Source: Nocardioides sp. BP30
GTDB taxonomy: Bacteria; Actinomycetota; Actinomycetes; Propionibacteriales; Nocardioidaceae
Assembly (NCBI RefSeq): GCF_029873215.1
Contig: NZ_CP123620.1
Span: forward strand, 1,984,001-2,048,000
Length of the DNA: 64,000 nt
Direction: 5' to 3'
The position numbers and the translations under genes are program-made. The notes under the pieces were generated by a model that had not been told where the DNA came from, did no database searches, and saw only the letters and a program-made list of their open reading frames with translations. Shown here one piece after another: positions 42,010-50,663 of this stretch. How positions within the stretch are numbered: position 1 is the stretch's first letter; the number at the start of each line of letters is the position of its first letter.

Positions 42010-43673
42010 CCCTGATGCCTGAGGCATCGACCACCGACATCCTCATCGTGGGAGCCGGGCCCTGCGGCATCACGCTGGCGAACCTGCTCGCGCTGTGGGG
42101 TGTTCGTGCCGTCGTCCTCGACGCGGAACCCGACCTCTACCCGCATCCACGGGCCGTCGGCATCGACGACGAGTCGCTGCGCACGTTCCAGAAGATCGGT
42201 GTCGTGGATCGTCTCCTGGAGGACATGCTCCAGAACACCCCGATCCGCTACTACACCTCGTGGGGCCGGATGATGGCCCACGTCGAGCCGAGCGTCCGTC
42301 CGTTCGGCTGGCCGCGACGCAACACCTTCCTCCAGCCCCTCTTCGAGGCGACCCTGAGGGATCGTCTCGAGGAGGCCGAGAGCGTCGAGCTGAGGCTGGG
42401 CGCCACCCTCGTCGACTACGAACAGGGCGACGATCGGGTCCGGGCCCTCGTGGAGGGGGCCGACGGGACCCGTTCGGTGATCGGCGCGCGCTACCTGGTA
42501 GGTGCCGACGGTGGGCGCAGCACGGTGCGCCGGGTCGCCGGCATCGAGTTGATCGGCACCACCGCGCCCCAGAAGTGGCTGGTCGTCGACGTCGCCGACG
42601 ACGACCTGGACGCGCCGTACTCGGCCGTCCACTGTGACCCGGAGCGGCCGGTCCTGGTGGTGCCGCTGCCCTACGGCCATCGTCGCTTCGAGTTCAAGCT
42701 GCTCCCGGGAGACGACGAGGAGGCGCTGACCGATCCCGACCGGGCGCTCCGGGAGCTGATCCGGCCGCGCTATCCGGCCACGTCCCGTCCGCGGGTGCTG
42801 CGCAGCGCGGTCTACTGGCACCACTCCCGCACCGCCGAGCGGTTCCGTGACCGGCGGGTCTTCCTCGCCGGCGATGCGGCACATCTGCAGCCACCGTTCT
42901 TCGGCCAGGGGATGAATTCAGGCATCCGCGACGTGACGAACCTGGCCTGGAAGCTCGCCCTCGTGCTGCGGGGCCAGGCGGGGGACGCCCTGCTCGACAG
43001 CTACGACGCGGAGCGACGCGGGCATGCCCGCACGATGGTGCAGTTCGCGACGCGGATGGGTGAGCTCTACACGCCGCGCAACGTCGTGACCGAGCGGCTG
43101 CGGGACGTGGCCTTCCGCGCTGCTCAGCGGATACCCGGTGCGCGCGACTACATCCTGCAGATGAAGTACAAGCCCATGCCGCGCTACCGACGCGGAGCGG
43201 TGCTGCCCTACACGGGACCCGTCGCGGGCTCGCCGGTCGGCACGATGTTCGGCCAGCCCGAGGTCGAGACGGCCGCTGGAGCTCGGGTGAGGCTCGACGC
43301 CGTCCTCGGCACGTCCTTCGCCGTGCTCGGGCTGCATGTCGATCCGGCTGCGGCGCTCGGCGCGGCGGAGAGGACGTGGTGGCGGACCCTGGGGGCGCGC
43401 TTCGTCCACGTCACCGCGCCGCGAAGCGGCGCCGGGCCCGAGCCGGGGGAGCGGCGTACGCGTCCCGCTGCGGAGACGGTTACGGAGACGGCTGCGGAGA
43501 CGGCTGCGGAGACGATCCGGGTCGAAGACGTCGACGGAGGCTTCCGGGACTGGATGCTGCGCCGACCCGGGGACGAGGTCATCGTGCTGCGTCCGGACGG
43601 GTACCTCGCTGCGATCTGCACGCGGCACGAGCTCGACGCCGTCAGCGCTCAGCTGCGGGCGCTGCTCTCCTGA
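42006..43673 (+). CDS. FAD-dependent aromatic-ring hydroxylase (MhpA-like)
   Basis: A 555-residue class A flavoprotein monooxygenase. The FAD motif GAGPCGITLANLL is at about residue 16, the DG motif in LVGADGGRSTVRR, and the second FAD motif GDAAHLQPPFFGQGMNSGIRD. The length and arrangement match 3-(3-hydroxyphenyl)propionate or resorcinol hydroxylases with a C-terminal thioredoxin-like domain, which would insert one oxygen ortho to a phenolic OH. That domain is interrupted near residue 490 by a low-complexity ETAAET insert encoded by 12-base repeats. Its end overlaps the convergent isochorismatase-fold gene by 25 bases. Confidence 0.9.
   Translation: MTLMPEASTTDILIVGAGPCGITLANLLALWGVRAVVLDAEPDLYPHPRAVGIDDESLRTFQKIGVVDRLLEDMLQNTPIRYYTSWGRMMAHVEPSVRPFGWPRRNTFLQPLFEATLRDRLEEAESVELRLGATLVDYEQGDDRVRALVEGADGTRSVIGARYLVGADGGRSTVRRVAGIELIGTTAPQKWLVVDVADDDLDAPYSAVHCDPERPVLVVPLPYGHRRFEFKLLPGDDEEALTDPDRALRELIRPRYPATSRPRVLRSAVYWHHSRTAERFRDRRVFLAGDAAHLQPPFFGQGMNSGIRDVTNLAWKLALVLRGQAGDALLDSYDAERRGHARTMVQFATRMGELYTPRNVVTERLRDVAFRAAQRIPGARDYILQMKYKPMPRYRRGAVLPYTGPVAGSPVGTMFGQPEVETAAGARVRLDAVLGTSFAVLGLHVDPAAALGAAERTWWRTLGARFVHVTAPRSGAGPEPGERRTRPAAETVTETAAETAAETIRVEDVDGGFRDWMLRRPGDEVIVLRPDGYLAAICTRHELDAVSAQLRALLS
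43467..43514 (+). repeat. Four 12-base tandem repeats inside the flavin hydroxylase gene
   Basis: GCTGCGGAGACG occurs three times with one variant copy (GTTACGGAGACG), coding for repeated Ala-Glu-Thr units. It keeps frame and marks an insert in the C-terminal domain that looks recent and slippage-prone. Confidence 0.8.
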
Positions 43674-44269
43674 TGCAGCCGCGCGACCACCTCGTCAGCG
43701 GTGACGACGCGTGCGAGCAGCTTGAGCTGCTGGTGCACGAAGAACGCATGGGCCTGCGCGGATGACCCCGCCGTGCAGTCCTCGGCCAGGACGACGTCGT
43801 ATCCCCGGTTGACCGCCTCGAGCGCGAGGCCGGGGAGCGCGACGTTGGTGGAGACGCCGGTGAGCACGACGGTGCGCACCCGGTGATGCCGCAGCATGGC
43901 GTCCAGGTCGGTGCCGTAGAACGCCGTCAGTCCCGTCGCTCGACTGCTGACGATGTCAGCGGGCTCCGGGCCGAGTGGGGCGGGGATGGCCACGTCCGCC
44001 GTACCGGCGGTCATGCTCCTCGATCGCAGCGCCATCGCACCCAGATAGGAGTTGGGCAGCATGCCGGCCTGGTCGGGACGGTGCTCGATGATGCAGTGCA
44101 CGACCGGCAGGCCGCGGATGCGAAACGCCCGAGCCAACCGTGCGATGCGCTCCACGATGCTGCGAGACGCTGCCTGCTCGGCCAGACCGGAGGAGACGGA
44201 GCGCTCCGCGTCCAAGATGCCCTCCTGGCACTCGCTGATCACGAGGGCAGGTGCTTCATAGCTGCTCAC
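43649..44269 (-). CDS. Isochorismatase-fold cysteine-hydrolase homologue with altered active site
   Basis: A 206-residue protein of the isochorismatase/nicotinamidase fold (GLPVVHCIIEHRP, TDLDAMLRHHRVRTVVLTGVS, GYDVVLAEDCTAG). The catalytic triad is changed: the first Asp is Glu in ISECQEG, the usual Lys position reads SSRATGLTAF, and the nucleophilic Cys column is Ala in STNVALPG. A distinct subfamily or a non-enzymatic binding protein is more likely than a standard hydrolase. It is divergent from the P450 operon and overlaps the flavin hydroxylase end. Confidence 0.8.
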   Translation of the reverse strand: MSSYEAPALVISECQEGILDAERSVSSGLAEQAASRSIVERIARLARAFRIRGLPVVHCIIEHRPDQAGMLPNSYLGAMALRSRSMTAGTADVAIPAPLGPEPADIVSSRATGLTAFYGTDLDAMLRHHRVRTVVLTGVSTNVALPGLALEAVNRGYDVVLAEDCTAGSSAQAHAFFVHQQLKLLARVVTADEVVARLHQESSARS

Positions 44270-44274
44270 CCAGG

Positions 44275-44297
44275 TGACATTAGTGCCAGTTAGGTGA
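44275..44297. promoter_or_regulatory. Type-2-like site with type-1 core
   Basis: TGACATTAGTGCCA (44275-44288) resembles the type-2 pattern, and CAGTTAGGTGA (44287-44297) overlaps it and matches the core CAGTTA-NN-TGA of the type-1 palindromes. It lies next to the minus-strand start at 44269. Confidence 0.35.
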
Positions 44298-44341
44298 ATC
44301 CGCCATCGACCTCTTTCGGCGAGAAGGACCGAGGAAGGGCC

Positions 44342-44370
44342 TTGTCATTGAGTGACACGACTGCCAGAAT
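44342..44370 (+). promoter_or_regulatory. Possible P450 promoter with TGTCA-N5-TGACA operator
   Basis: TTGTCA (44342-44347), 17 bases and CAGAAT (44365-44370) could be a promoter. An inverted repeat TGTCATTGAGTGACA (44343-44357) overlaps the -35, a typical place for a repressor. Confidence 0.4.
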
Positions 44371-44429
44371 TCATCGTGGCGACCGTCACTTCCGGTCGTC
44401 GTCCCCTCAACCCGTGCAGGAGTGGTGTC

Positions 44430-45674
44430 ATGGCTGGAGCAGAGTCGCTCGCGTCGAGTCCCCTCAACGATCTGGTCTGGTGGCTCGCAGACCCGGCCGA
44501 GCGCGAGGCCACGTTCCGGCGGCATCGTCTCGAGCATCCCCGGCCCTTCGTCCGCGTGAGCGCACGCAGCGAGTCGGGGTACTGGGCGCTGACGCGCCAT
44601 GAGGACATCCTCGAGGTCAGCCGCCGCCCCGAGGACTTCATCTCGGGCGAGGGTACGCAGATCTTCGACCAGCCCGCGGAGTTGCGTGCCTACCGTGGCT
44701 CGATCATCGACATGGACAACCCCGAGCATGCGCGCCTGCGCAAGATCGTGTCGCGTGGATTCGCCGTCCGGTCGTTGCAGGCACTTCGCGCCGACGTCGA
44801 GGCCACCGTCCGGGAGATCATCGGCGAGCTGCCGAAGGACGGGAGCTGCGACTTCGTCACCGACTTCGCCGCGCTGCTGCCGCTGCGGATCATCAGCAAC
44901 ATGCTCGGCGTGCCGCGCGAGCACGAGCGGTTCATCTTCGACGCGACCAACGTGATCCTCGGGGCGAGCGACGCCGAATACATCCCCGACCAGACGGGCG
45001 CCGGAATCGGTAAGGCGGTGAGCGCGGCCAGCGTCGCTCTCATCGAGTTGCTCGAGCAGCTCGCCGAGGAGCGGATCGCCGATCCGCGCGACGATGTGAT
45101 CAGCCTGCTCGTCGCAGCCGATGACGACAACCTCACCCCGGCCGAGATGGCGAAGTTCTTCATCCTCCTCGTCGGGGCCGGCAACGAGACGACCCGCAAC
45201 GCCATCACCCACGGCCTCCTGGCGCTCACCGCCCACCCGGCGCAGCGCGAGCTGTGGCGCTCGGACTACGAGGCGCACCAGGTCACCGCGGTCGAGGAGA
45301 TCTTCCGGTGGGCCACCCCGGTCATCCACTTCCGGCGCACCGTCGCGCGCGACGGCGTGATGCTCGGGGACCAGGAGTTCCGCAGGGGCGACAAGGTCGT
45401 CCTCTGGTACAACTCGGCCAACCGCGACGAGACCGTCTTCGACGATCCCTACACGTTCGACGTCACGCGCAACCCCAACCCCCACCTCGCCTTCGGCGCC
45501 GCCGGACCGCACTTCTGCCTCGGCGCCCACCTTGCGCGGCTCGAGCTGCAGGTCGCCTTCAAGGTGCTCTTCGAGGAGTTGCCCGACATCGCCGCGGCCG
45601 GCGAGCCCGACCTGCTCCGATCCAACTTCCTGCACGGGGTCAAGCACCTGCAGGCCACCTACACCCCTCGCTGA
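44430..45674 (+). CDS. Cytochrome P450
   Basis: A 414-residue bacterial class I P450. The I-helix oxygen-binding motif is LLVGAGNETTRN, the K-helix ExxR is EEIFRW, and the heme loop is FGAAGPHFCLGAHLAR with the ligand Cys near residue 363. The sequence belongs with the CYP125/CYP142/CYP124-like actinobacterial enzymes that hydroxylate steroids, terpenoids or alkyl chains, though I cannot assign a family by eye. The start ATG has GCAGGAG ten bases upstream. It leads an operon with a crotonase, a DUF35 protein and an SDR. It needs a ferredoxin; the nearest is at 48867. Confidence 0.92.
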   Translation: MAGAESLASSPLNDLVWWLADPAEREATFRRHRLEHPRPFVRVSARSESGYWALTRHEDILEVSRRPEDFISGEGTQIFDQPAELRAYRGSIIDMDNPEHARLRKIVSRGFAVRSLQALRADVEATVREIIGELPKDGSCDFVTDFAALLPLRIISNMLGVPREHERFIFDATNVILGASDAEYIPDQTGAGIGKAVSAASVALIELLEQLAEERIADPRDDVISLLVAADDDNLTPAEMAKFFILLVGAGNETTRNAITHGLLALTAHPAQRELWRSDYEAHQVTAVEEIFRWATPVIHFRRTVARDGVMLGDQEFRRGDKVVLWYNSANRDETVFDDPYTFDVTRNPNPHLAFGAAGPHFCLGAHLARLELQVAFKVLFEELPDIAAAGEPDLLRSNFLHGVKHLQATYTPR

Positions 45675-45682
45675 GGAGCATC

Positions 45683-46501
45683 ATGACCGACACCGTCGTC
45701 GAGCATGCCGCTGCGGTGCTCCACAGCACCGAGGCCGGCGTACTGACCATCACGATCAACCGCCCCGAGGCTGCGAACGCGCTCCGCCCCGAGGACCGCG
45801 ACACCCTGATCCGGCTCTTCGGCGAGGCCGACGGCGATCGCGAGGTGCGGGTCGTCGTGCTGCGCGCGAACGGCCGCCACTTCTGCTCGGGCGCCGACGT
45901 CCTGCGTCTGGCCTCCGGGCATGCGAAGGCCGTCAAGCGCGCCACCGACTCGATGCGCACCATCATGCAGGGTGCCCAGCAGCTGATCGCCTCGATCCTG
46001 GACTGCAGCAAACCGGTCGTCGCGGTGGTCCAAGGCGGTGCCGCCGGCATCGGCGCGCACCTGGCGTACGCCGCCGACCTGGTGGTAGCCGCTGAGGACG
46101 CCTACTTCGCCGAGGCGTTCGTCAAGCGCGGCCTGGTGATGGACGGCGGCGGGGCCTACCTGCTGCCGCGCCGCATCGGCATGCAGGCCGCGAAGGAGAT
46201 GGCGTTCCTCGGCGACAAGCTCTCGGCGGCGGAGGCACACCGGCTCGGCCTGGTCAATCGATGCGTGCCGGCCGACGAGATCGGCGCTGCCGCCGACGAC
46301 CTCGTGCGACGGCTGGCGGCGGCACCGACGACGGCGATCGGTCTCACCAAGCGACTTCTCAACGACGCGCCCGACACCGACCGCGCGGGCTCGTTCGTCG
46401 CCGAGGCGATGGCCCAGGAGATCCAGTCCTATGCCGAGGATGCCAAGGAGGGCGTGCGCGCCTTCGTCGAGAAGCGTCCAGCCGACTTCGTCGGCTGGTG
46501 A
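45683..46501 (+). CDS. Enoyl-CoA hydratase/isomerase family protein
   Basis: A 272-residue crotonase, eight bases after the P450 with GAGGAG before the ATG. It contains LTITINRPEAANALR, RHFCSGADVLRLA, GGAAGIGAHLAYAADLV and EAFVKRGLVMDGGGAYLLPRRIG, then the usual FVEKRPADF end. One Asp (VMDGGG) occupies the region of the second catalytic acid. It probably hydrates or isomerises the enoyl-CoA made after P450 oxidation and activation. Confidence 0.9.
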   Translation: MTDTVVEHAAAVLHSTEAGVLTITINRPEAANALRPEDRDTLIRLFGEADGDREVRVVVLRANGRHFCSGADVLRLASGHAKAVKRATDSMRTIMQGAQQLIASILDCSKPVVAVVQGGAAGIGAHLAYAADLVVAAEDAYFAEAFVKRGLVMDGGGAYLLPRRIGMQAAKEMAFLGDKLSAAEAHRLGLVNRCVPADEIGAAADDLVRRLAAAPTTAIGLTKRLLNDAPDTDRAGSFVAEAMAQEIQSYAEDAKEGVRAFVEKRPADFVGW

Positions 46502-46511
46502 GGAGGCTGCT

Positions 46512-46940
46512 ATGAGTGAGACCCCGACAAGAGCCCGGGCGGACCTGCCCACCGTGGAAGCGGGCACGCGTGCCTATTGGGACGCTGCCAAGGCTGGCAA
46601 GCTGCTGATCGCCCGGTGCCGCGCCTGCGGGAAGGTGCACCACTATCCGCGGCCGTTCTGCCCGAGCTGCTGGAGCGACGAGGTCGAGGCGATCGAAGCC
46701 AGCGGCCGAGGCACCCTCTACACCTACTCGACCGTCTACGTGAACGACCTGCACCCGTTCAAGGAGCGGCTTCCCTACATCGCGGCGATGGTCGAGCTGG
46801 AGGAGGGTCCGCGCCTGATGACCAACATCGAGGGCTGCGACCCCGCCGACCTCAGCGTCGGGATGGCGGTCGAGGTCGACTTCCGGCCCCTGACCGAGGA
46901 GTTCGACGCCATCGTCTTCCGGCCCGCAGCGACGCGCTGA
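46512..46940 (+). CDS. DUF35 (Zn-ribbon/OB-fold) protein
   Basis: A 142-residue protein with zinc-ribbon cysteines 36, 39, 50 and 53 and an OB-fold (GRGTLYTYSTVYV ... RLPYIAAMVELEEG). AGGAGG precedes the ATG. No thiolase-like gene sits in this operon; the nearest candidate partner without its own DUF35 is the Ltp2-like protein at 50660 in the next, convergent operon. The pairing across operons is an inference. Confidence 0.9.
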   Translation: MSETPTRARADLPTVEAGTRAYWDAAKAGKLLIARCRACGKVHHYPRPFCPSCWSDEVEAIEASGRGTLYTYSTVYVNDLHPFKERLPYIAAMVELEEGPRLMTNIEGCDPADLSVGMAVEVDFRPLTEEFDAIVFRPAATR

Positions 46941-46976
46941 GCACCCCGACCGAACGATTCAAGGAGAGACACAGAC

Positions 46977-47900
46977 ATGAGCGGACTGCTCGAAGGAAAG
47001 GTCGCGCTGGTCACCGGCTCCGGTCATGGCATCGGTCGCGGTCACGCGCTGGAGCTGGCCAAGCAGGGTGCCACCGTGATCATCAACGACCTCGGCACCT
47101 CGCTCGACGGTCAGGGCACCGGCAAGGTGGCCGACGAGGTCGTCGAGATCGTCAAGCAGCGCGGCGGTCGTGCCGTCCCCGACTTCAGCGACGTCGGCGA
47201 CGAGGCACAGGTGGAGGCGTTGGTCGCCCGTGCCTATGAGCAACTCGGCCGCCTCGACATCGTGGTCAACAACGCCGGGATCGTCCGCGACAAGGCGATC
47301 TGGAACATGTCCGCCGAGGACTTCGACCTGGTCATGCGCGTGCACGTACGCGGCAGTTGGCTGACCAGCCGCGCGGTCGCCAGGCGCTGGCGCGAGGAGT
47401 CGAAGGCGTCCGGCGGCCCGGTCTACGGCCGGATCATCAACACCACCTCGGGCGCAGGTCTTCTCGGTCACTTCGGCCAGAGCAACTACAGCGCAGCCAA
47501 GGCCGCGATCGTGGGCCTGACCCAGACGCTGAGTCTCGAGCTCGCTTCCATCGGCGTCACCGTCAACGCCATCAGCCCCGGGGGCCGCACCCGCATGGCC
47601 GCCAGCATGCCCGGAGCCGCGCCGGCGATCGAGCCCGACGAGCGCGACGAGGACGATTTCGACCCGAAGGACCCCTCGCTCGGCTCGCCGGTCGTCGCCT
47701 GGCTGGCCAGCCCCGAGGCCGGGCACGTCAGCGGTCAGGTCATCAAGGCGCTGGGGGAGAACATCCAGCTCCTCAAGGCGTGGGCTCCCGTCGCGACCGT
47801 CTCCAACGGCGGCAAGCGTTGGGACGCTACCAAGCTCGGTGTGGTCATGGGCACCGATGTCTTCGGCTCCCGTGCAGCGGGCCTCCGGATGGGCGGCTGA
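46977..47900 (+). CDS. SDR family oxidoreductase, HSD17B4-like (3-hydroxyacyl-CoA dehydrogenase type)
   Basis: A 307-residue short-chain dehydrogenase longer than most. It has VTGSGHGIGRGHALELAKQGATVIINDLG, NNAGIVRDKAIWNM, a TSGAGLLGHFGQSNYSAAK active site and an extended C-terminal part after the Rossmann core. These traits match the dehydrogenase domain of peroxisomal multifunctional enzyme type 2 (HSD17B4), which oxidises 3-hydroxyacyl-CoAs of bulky side chains. Last gene of the P450 operon; a terminator follows. Confidence 0.9.
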   Translation: MSGLLEGKVALVTGSGHGIGRGHALELAKQGATVIINDLGTSLDGQGTGKVADEVVEIVKQRGGRAVPDFSDVGDEAQVEALVARAYEQLGRLDIVVNNAGIVRDKAIWNMSAEDFDLVMRVHVRGSWLTSRAVARRWREESKASGGPVYGRIINTTSGAGLLGHFGQSNYSAAKAAIVGLTQTLSLELASIGVTVNAISPGGRTRMAASMPGAAPAIEPDERDEDDFDPKDPSLGSPVVAWLASPEAGHVSGQVIKALGENIQLLKAWAPVATVSNGGKRWDATKLGVVMGTDVFGSRAAGLRMGG

Positions 47901-47921
47901 GCCTCCGCGACGCCGCTGCGA

Positions 47922-47966
47922 CGCCGCTGCGCGATCGGTCACAGGCTGACCGGTCGCGCAGCGGCG
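47922..47966. terminator. Bidirectional terminator hairpin
   Basis: A 20-base arm CGCCGCTGCGCGATCGGTCA pairs with its complement (one G-T pair) around a CAGGC loop, between convergent stops at 47900 and 47977. A direct repeat of CGACGCCGCTGCG precedes it. Confidence 0.8.
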
Positions 47967-47976
47967 CTCTCGACGG

Positions 47977-48867
47977 TCAGGCCAGCGCGCCGATGACCTC
48001 GTTCCCGAAGCGCTTGACCGTGTCCGGCGCACCGAAGTCGTCGAAGCGCACGATGGCGAGCTCGACGCCACGGGCCCGCTCGGCCGCGAAGAGGTCGACG
48101 AGCTCGGCCGGCGTGCCCACCAACGGCTCTCCCCACGCCGCCACCGGCATCCGCCGAGCAGTGCGCGCGGCGACGGCTTCGGGATCGTCGCCCTCGTGCA
48201 CCACACCGACGGCGTACTGAGCGGAGATGCGAGCCGCGCCGCGCAGCGGCGCCAGCTCGTCGAAGCGGTCGCGGGCATTGCCCACACAGTTCCACCAGTC
48301 GGCGTACGCCCGCACGAGTGGCAGCGTGAGCTGCCGCCCACCGCCGCCGATGTGCACCGGGATGCGTGTCTGGACCGGACGGGGGAGGCCGAAGGCGCCC
48401 CGGAGCTGGTAGTGACGACCGTCGAAGTCGAACGGGTCCCCGGTGAACATCAGCCCCAGGATCTGGAGTGTCTCGGCCAGCGCCTCGGAGCGTTGACGCA
48501 TGCTGCCCGGCTTGAAGCCGAAGGCCGTGAGCTCCGATTCCACCGAGCCCCACCCGAGCCCCAGCTCGAGGCGGCCACCGCTGATCTGGTCGAAGGTTGC
48601 CGCCATCTTGGCCAGCAGCGACGGATGCCGGAAGGGAGCGCAGCCGACGAGATGCCCGAGACGGAGCGTGGTCGTCGCGCCGGCGATGGCGGTGAGGAGC
48701 GTCCAGCTCTCGAGCGTGTCGCAGGGTGCCGCGCCGGGCGCCAGGAGGTGGTCCATGACCCATAACGAGGTGAAACCGGCCGCCTCCGCCGTACGGGCCT
48801 GCTCGATCATCGCCGCGACGTCGGTCTTGAACTGGGGGACGAAGATCCCGAAGCGGGGGAGCGACAT
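47977..48867 (-). CDS. LLM class F420-dependent oxidoreductase
   Basis: A 296-residue luciferase-like enzyme, beginning MSLPRFGIFVPQFKTDVAAMIEQARTAE. Core motifs are GHLVGCAPFRHPSLLAKMAATFDQISGGRLELGLGWG and RIPVHIGGGGRQLTLPLVRAYADWWN. This group usually uses F420. It is coupled to the ferredoxin gene by an ATGA overlap and ends a six-gene minus-strand operon. Ferredoxin and LLM enzyme could share an electron-transfer step, or the ferredoxin may serve the P450 or an unseen oxygenase. Confidence 0.9.
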   Translation of the reverse strand: MSLPRFGIFVPQFKTDVAAMIEQARTAEAAGFTSLWVMDHLLAPGAAPCDTLESWTLLTAIAGATTTLRLGHLVGCAPFRHPSLLAKMAATFDQISGGRLELGLGWGSVESELTAFGFKPGSMRQRSEALAETLQILGLMFTGDPFDFDGRHYQLRGAFGLPRPVQTRIPVHIGGGGRQLTLPLVRAYADWWNCVGNARDRFDELAPLRGAARISAQYAVGVVHEGDDPEAVAARTARRMPVAAWGEPLVGTPAELVDLFAAERARGVELAIVRFDDFGAPDTVKRFGNEVIGALA

Positions 48868-49070
48868 CAGGCTTCGGTCACGCGGATCGCGCTCATCGGA
48901 CAGCTCGCCGCGCCGGCCGTCGCTGCCTGCTCGTTCCCCGGCGGGACGTCGACGTCGGCGCGCGCGGCGTAACCGTCGTCGTCGAGCTGGAAGAGGTCGG
49001 GGTCGGTGAGGGCACAACGACCGTGGGCCTCGCATTGATCGAGCTCGATATGGACGTGCATACGACTCAC
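48867..49070 (-). CDS. Ferredoxin, probably [3Fe-4S] type
   Basis: A 67-residue electron carrier. It has the motif C-x2-H-x2-C (Cys13, His16, Cys19) and a distant Cys57-Pro. Loss of the second cysteine, replaced by His, is typical of ferredoxins associated with actinobacterial P450s, where the cluster is [3Fe-4S]. The first ATG is used; a second three codons later is also possible. It lies 33 bases after the ligase and overlaps the LLM gene. The only P450 in the window is 3 kb away on the other strand and is a candidate partner. Confidence 0.9.
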   Translation of the reverse strand: MSRMHVHIELDQCEAHGRCALTDPDLFQLDDDGYAARADVDVPPGNEQAATAGAASCPMSAIRVTEA

Positions 49071-49103
49071 TCCTGTCTCGTCGGGTCCCGATGTCGGGGT
49101 CGG

Positions 49104-50663
49104 TCAGCGGTGGGGCGGTGCCGGGTGGGCGTCCAGCCAGGCACGCAGCGCGGCGCGATCGGTCTTCTGCATCGCCGTGAGCGGCAGCTCGTCGAGCACG
49201 ACGAGACGGTCGGGCGCCTTGTAGTCGGCGAGCCTGGCTCGACACCACTCGCGCAGCTCGGCCAGCGTCGGCTGCCGTGCGGGGTCGGTGGGCACGACGA
49301 AGGCGACGCCCGTCTCGCCGATCACGGGAGTGGGCTCGCCGACCACCGCCACGGCGCGGATCCCCGGGTGCTCGGACAGCGCGGCCTCGACCTCGAGCGG
49401 GTGCACGTTGAACCCGCCGCGGATATAGAGGTCGCCGGCGCGACCGACGAGCTGCAGATCGCCCTCGGGGGTGAAGCGGCCGAGGTCGCCGCTGATGAAG
49501 TAGCCGTCGGAGTCGAAGGCCGCAGCGGTGAGCGCCGGCTCGTGCCAGTAGCCCCGCATCACGCAGTCGCCGCGCACGCGCACGCGGCCGACCTGCCCGA
49601 GCGGCACGGCGTAGCCGTCGTCGTCGGTGAGGCGCACGGCCATGCCGTGCTGAGGCCGGCCGACCGTGCGGAAGAGTACGTCGGGCGGGTCGCCGGGCTC
49701 GGTGCCGCAGATGGTCGGCGACTCGGTCATCGCGTAGCGCACGACCAGGGGCACGCCGAGCAGGTCCGCGGTGCGCTCGACCAGGTCGGGTGGGGCGGGC
49801 GCGGTGGCCACCACGCCGACCCGGAGCTGGGGAAGCGTGGCGCGGCTGACGCCGGGCTCCTCGAGGAGCTTGGCCCATTGTGTCGGTACGCCGCCGCCGA
49901 CCGTGATCCGCTCGGCTCGCAACACGTCGTACATCCTCGAGGCCGACCAGGGGATCGGTGAGGCGACCAGGGTGATGCCCCACGCAAGCTGGTCCCAGAG
50001 CTTGGCCATGTACCCGGCGTGAGCGAAGGGGGTCGCCGTCAGACGCCGGTCGTAGGGCGCGCTCATCACGCCCGCCGAGCGGGCGAACGCGGCGAGGTTG
50101 TCGCCGTCGAACCATGCGCCCTTCGGCAGTCCGGTCGTGCCGCTGGTGAAGATGATCGCCACCGGGTCCGCCCGGGTGAGCTCGACGGTCGGCGGCGCCA
50201 CCCCGGGCGTGCTGGCCGTCGGCAGTGCCGTGCGGGGCAGCACCGCGAGACCGGGGGGCACCGGCGCCAGCCCTGCCTGTTCGTCGCGGATGACCAGGGT
50301 GGGCGCCGCGATGCCGAGCATCGCCGCCACCTCCCGCGGTCCGAGACGAGGGTTGAGGCCGGTGGTGACGGCGCCGATCATCGCTGACGCCGCGTAGCAG
50401 ACGGCATAGTCGATCCCGGCAGGGAGCATCAGCGCGATGACGTCACCCTTACGCACACCCCGCAGGTGGAGGTCGGCGGCGAGCGTGCGTGCTCGCGCCG
50501 CCCATGCGGCGAAGCTGATCCGGTCGCCGGTGGGCTCGACGTAGGCGTCGAGTTCCCCGTAGGCGGCCGCGGCGGCGTCGAGGAGATCGCGGGTGTGGAC
50601 GAAGCCCTCCGCATCGAGCGGCGCCGATGTGGCGTCGAGACGCTCCGCCGCCGCTCCGGTCAT
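49104..50663 (-). CDS. AMP-forming acyl-CoA synthetase
   Basis: A 519-residue class I adenylate-forming ligase. Motifs are IIFTSGTTGLPKGAW, the YAMTES variant of the A5 motif, GRAGDLYIRGGFNVHP and the terminal MQKTDRAALR, where the A10 lysine seems shifted to QKTDR. The start ATG overlaps the stop of the thiolase-like gene. It sits in an operon with two acyl-CoA dehydrogenase subunits and a thiolase-like protein and probably supplies their acyl-CoA substrate. Confidence 0.88.
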   Translation of the reverse strand: MTGAAAERLDATSAPLDAEGFVHTRDLLDAAAAAYGELDAYVEPTGDRISFAAWAARARTLAADLHLRGVRKGDVIALMLPAGIDYAVCYAASAMIGAVTTGLNPRLGPREVAAMLGIAAPTLVIRDEQAGLAPVPPGLAVLPRTALPTASTPGVAPPTVELTRADPVAIIFTSGTTGLPKGAWFDGDNLAAFARSAGVMSAPYDRRLTATPFAHAGYMAKLWDQLAWGITLVASPIPWSASRMYDVLRAERITVGGGVPTQWAKLLEEPGVSRATLPQLRVGVVATAPAPPDLVERTADLLGVPLVVRYAMTESPTICGTEPGDPPDVLFRTVGRPQHGMAVRLTDDDGYAVPLGQVGRVRVRGDCVMRGYWHEPALTAAAFDSDGYFISGDLGRFTPEGDLQLVGRAGDLYIRGGFNVHPLEVEAALSEHPGIRAVAVVGEPTPVIGETGVAFVVPTDPARQPTLAELREWCRARLADYKAPDRLVVLDELPLTAMQKTDRAALRAWLDAHPAPPHR

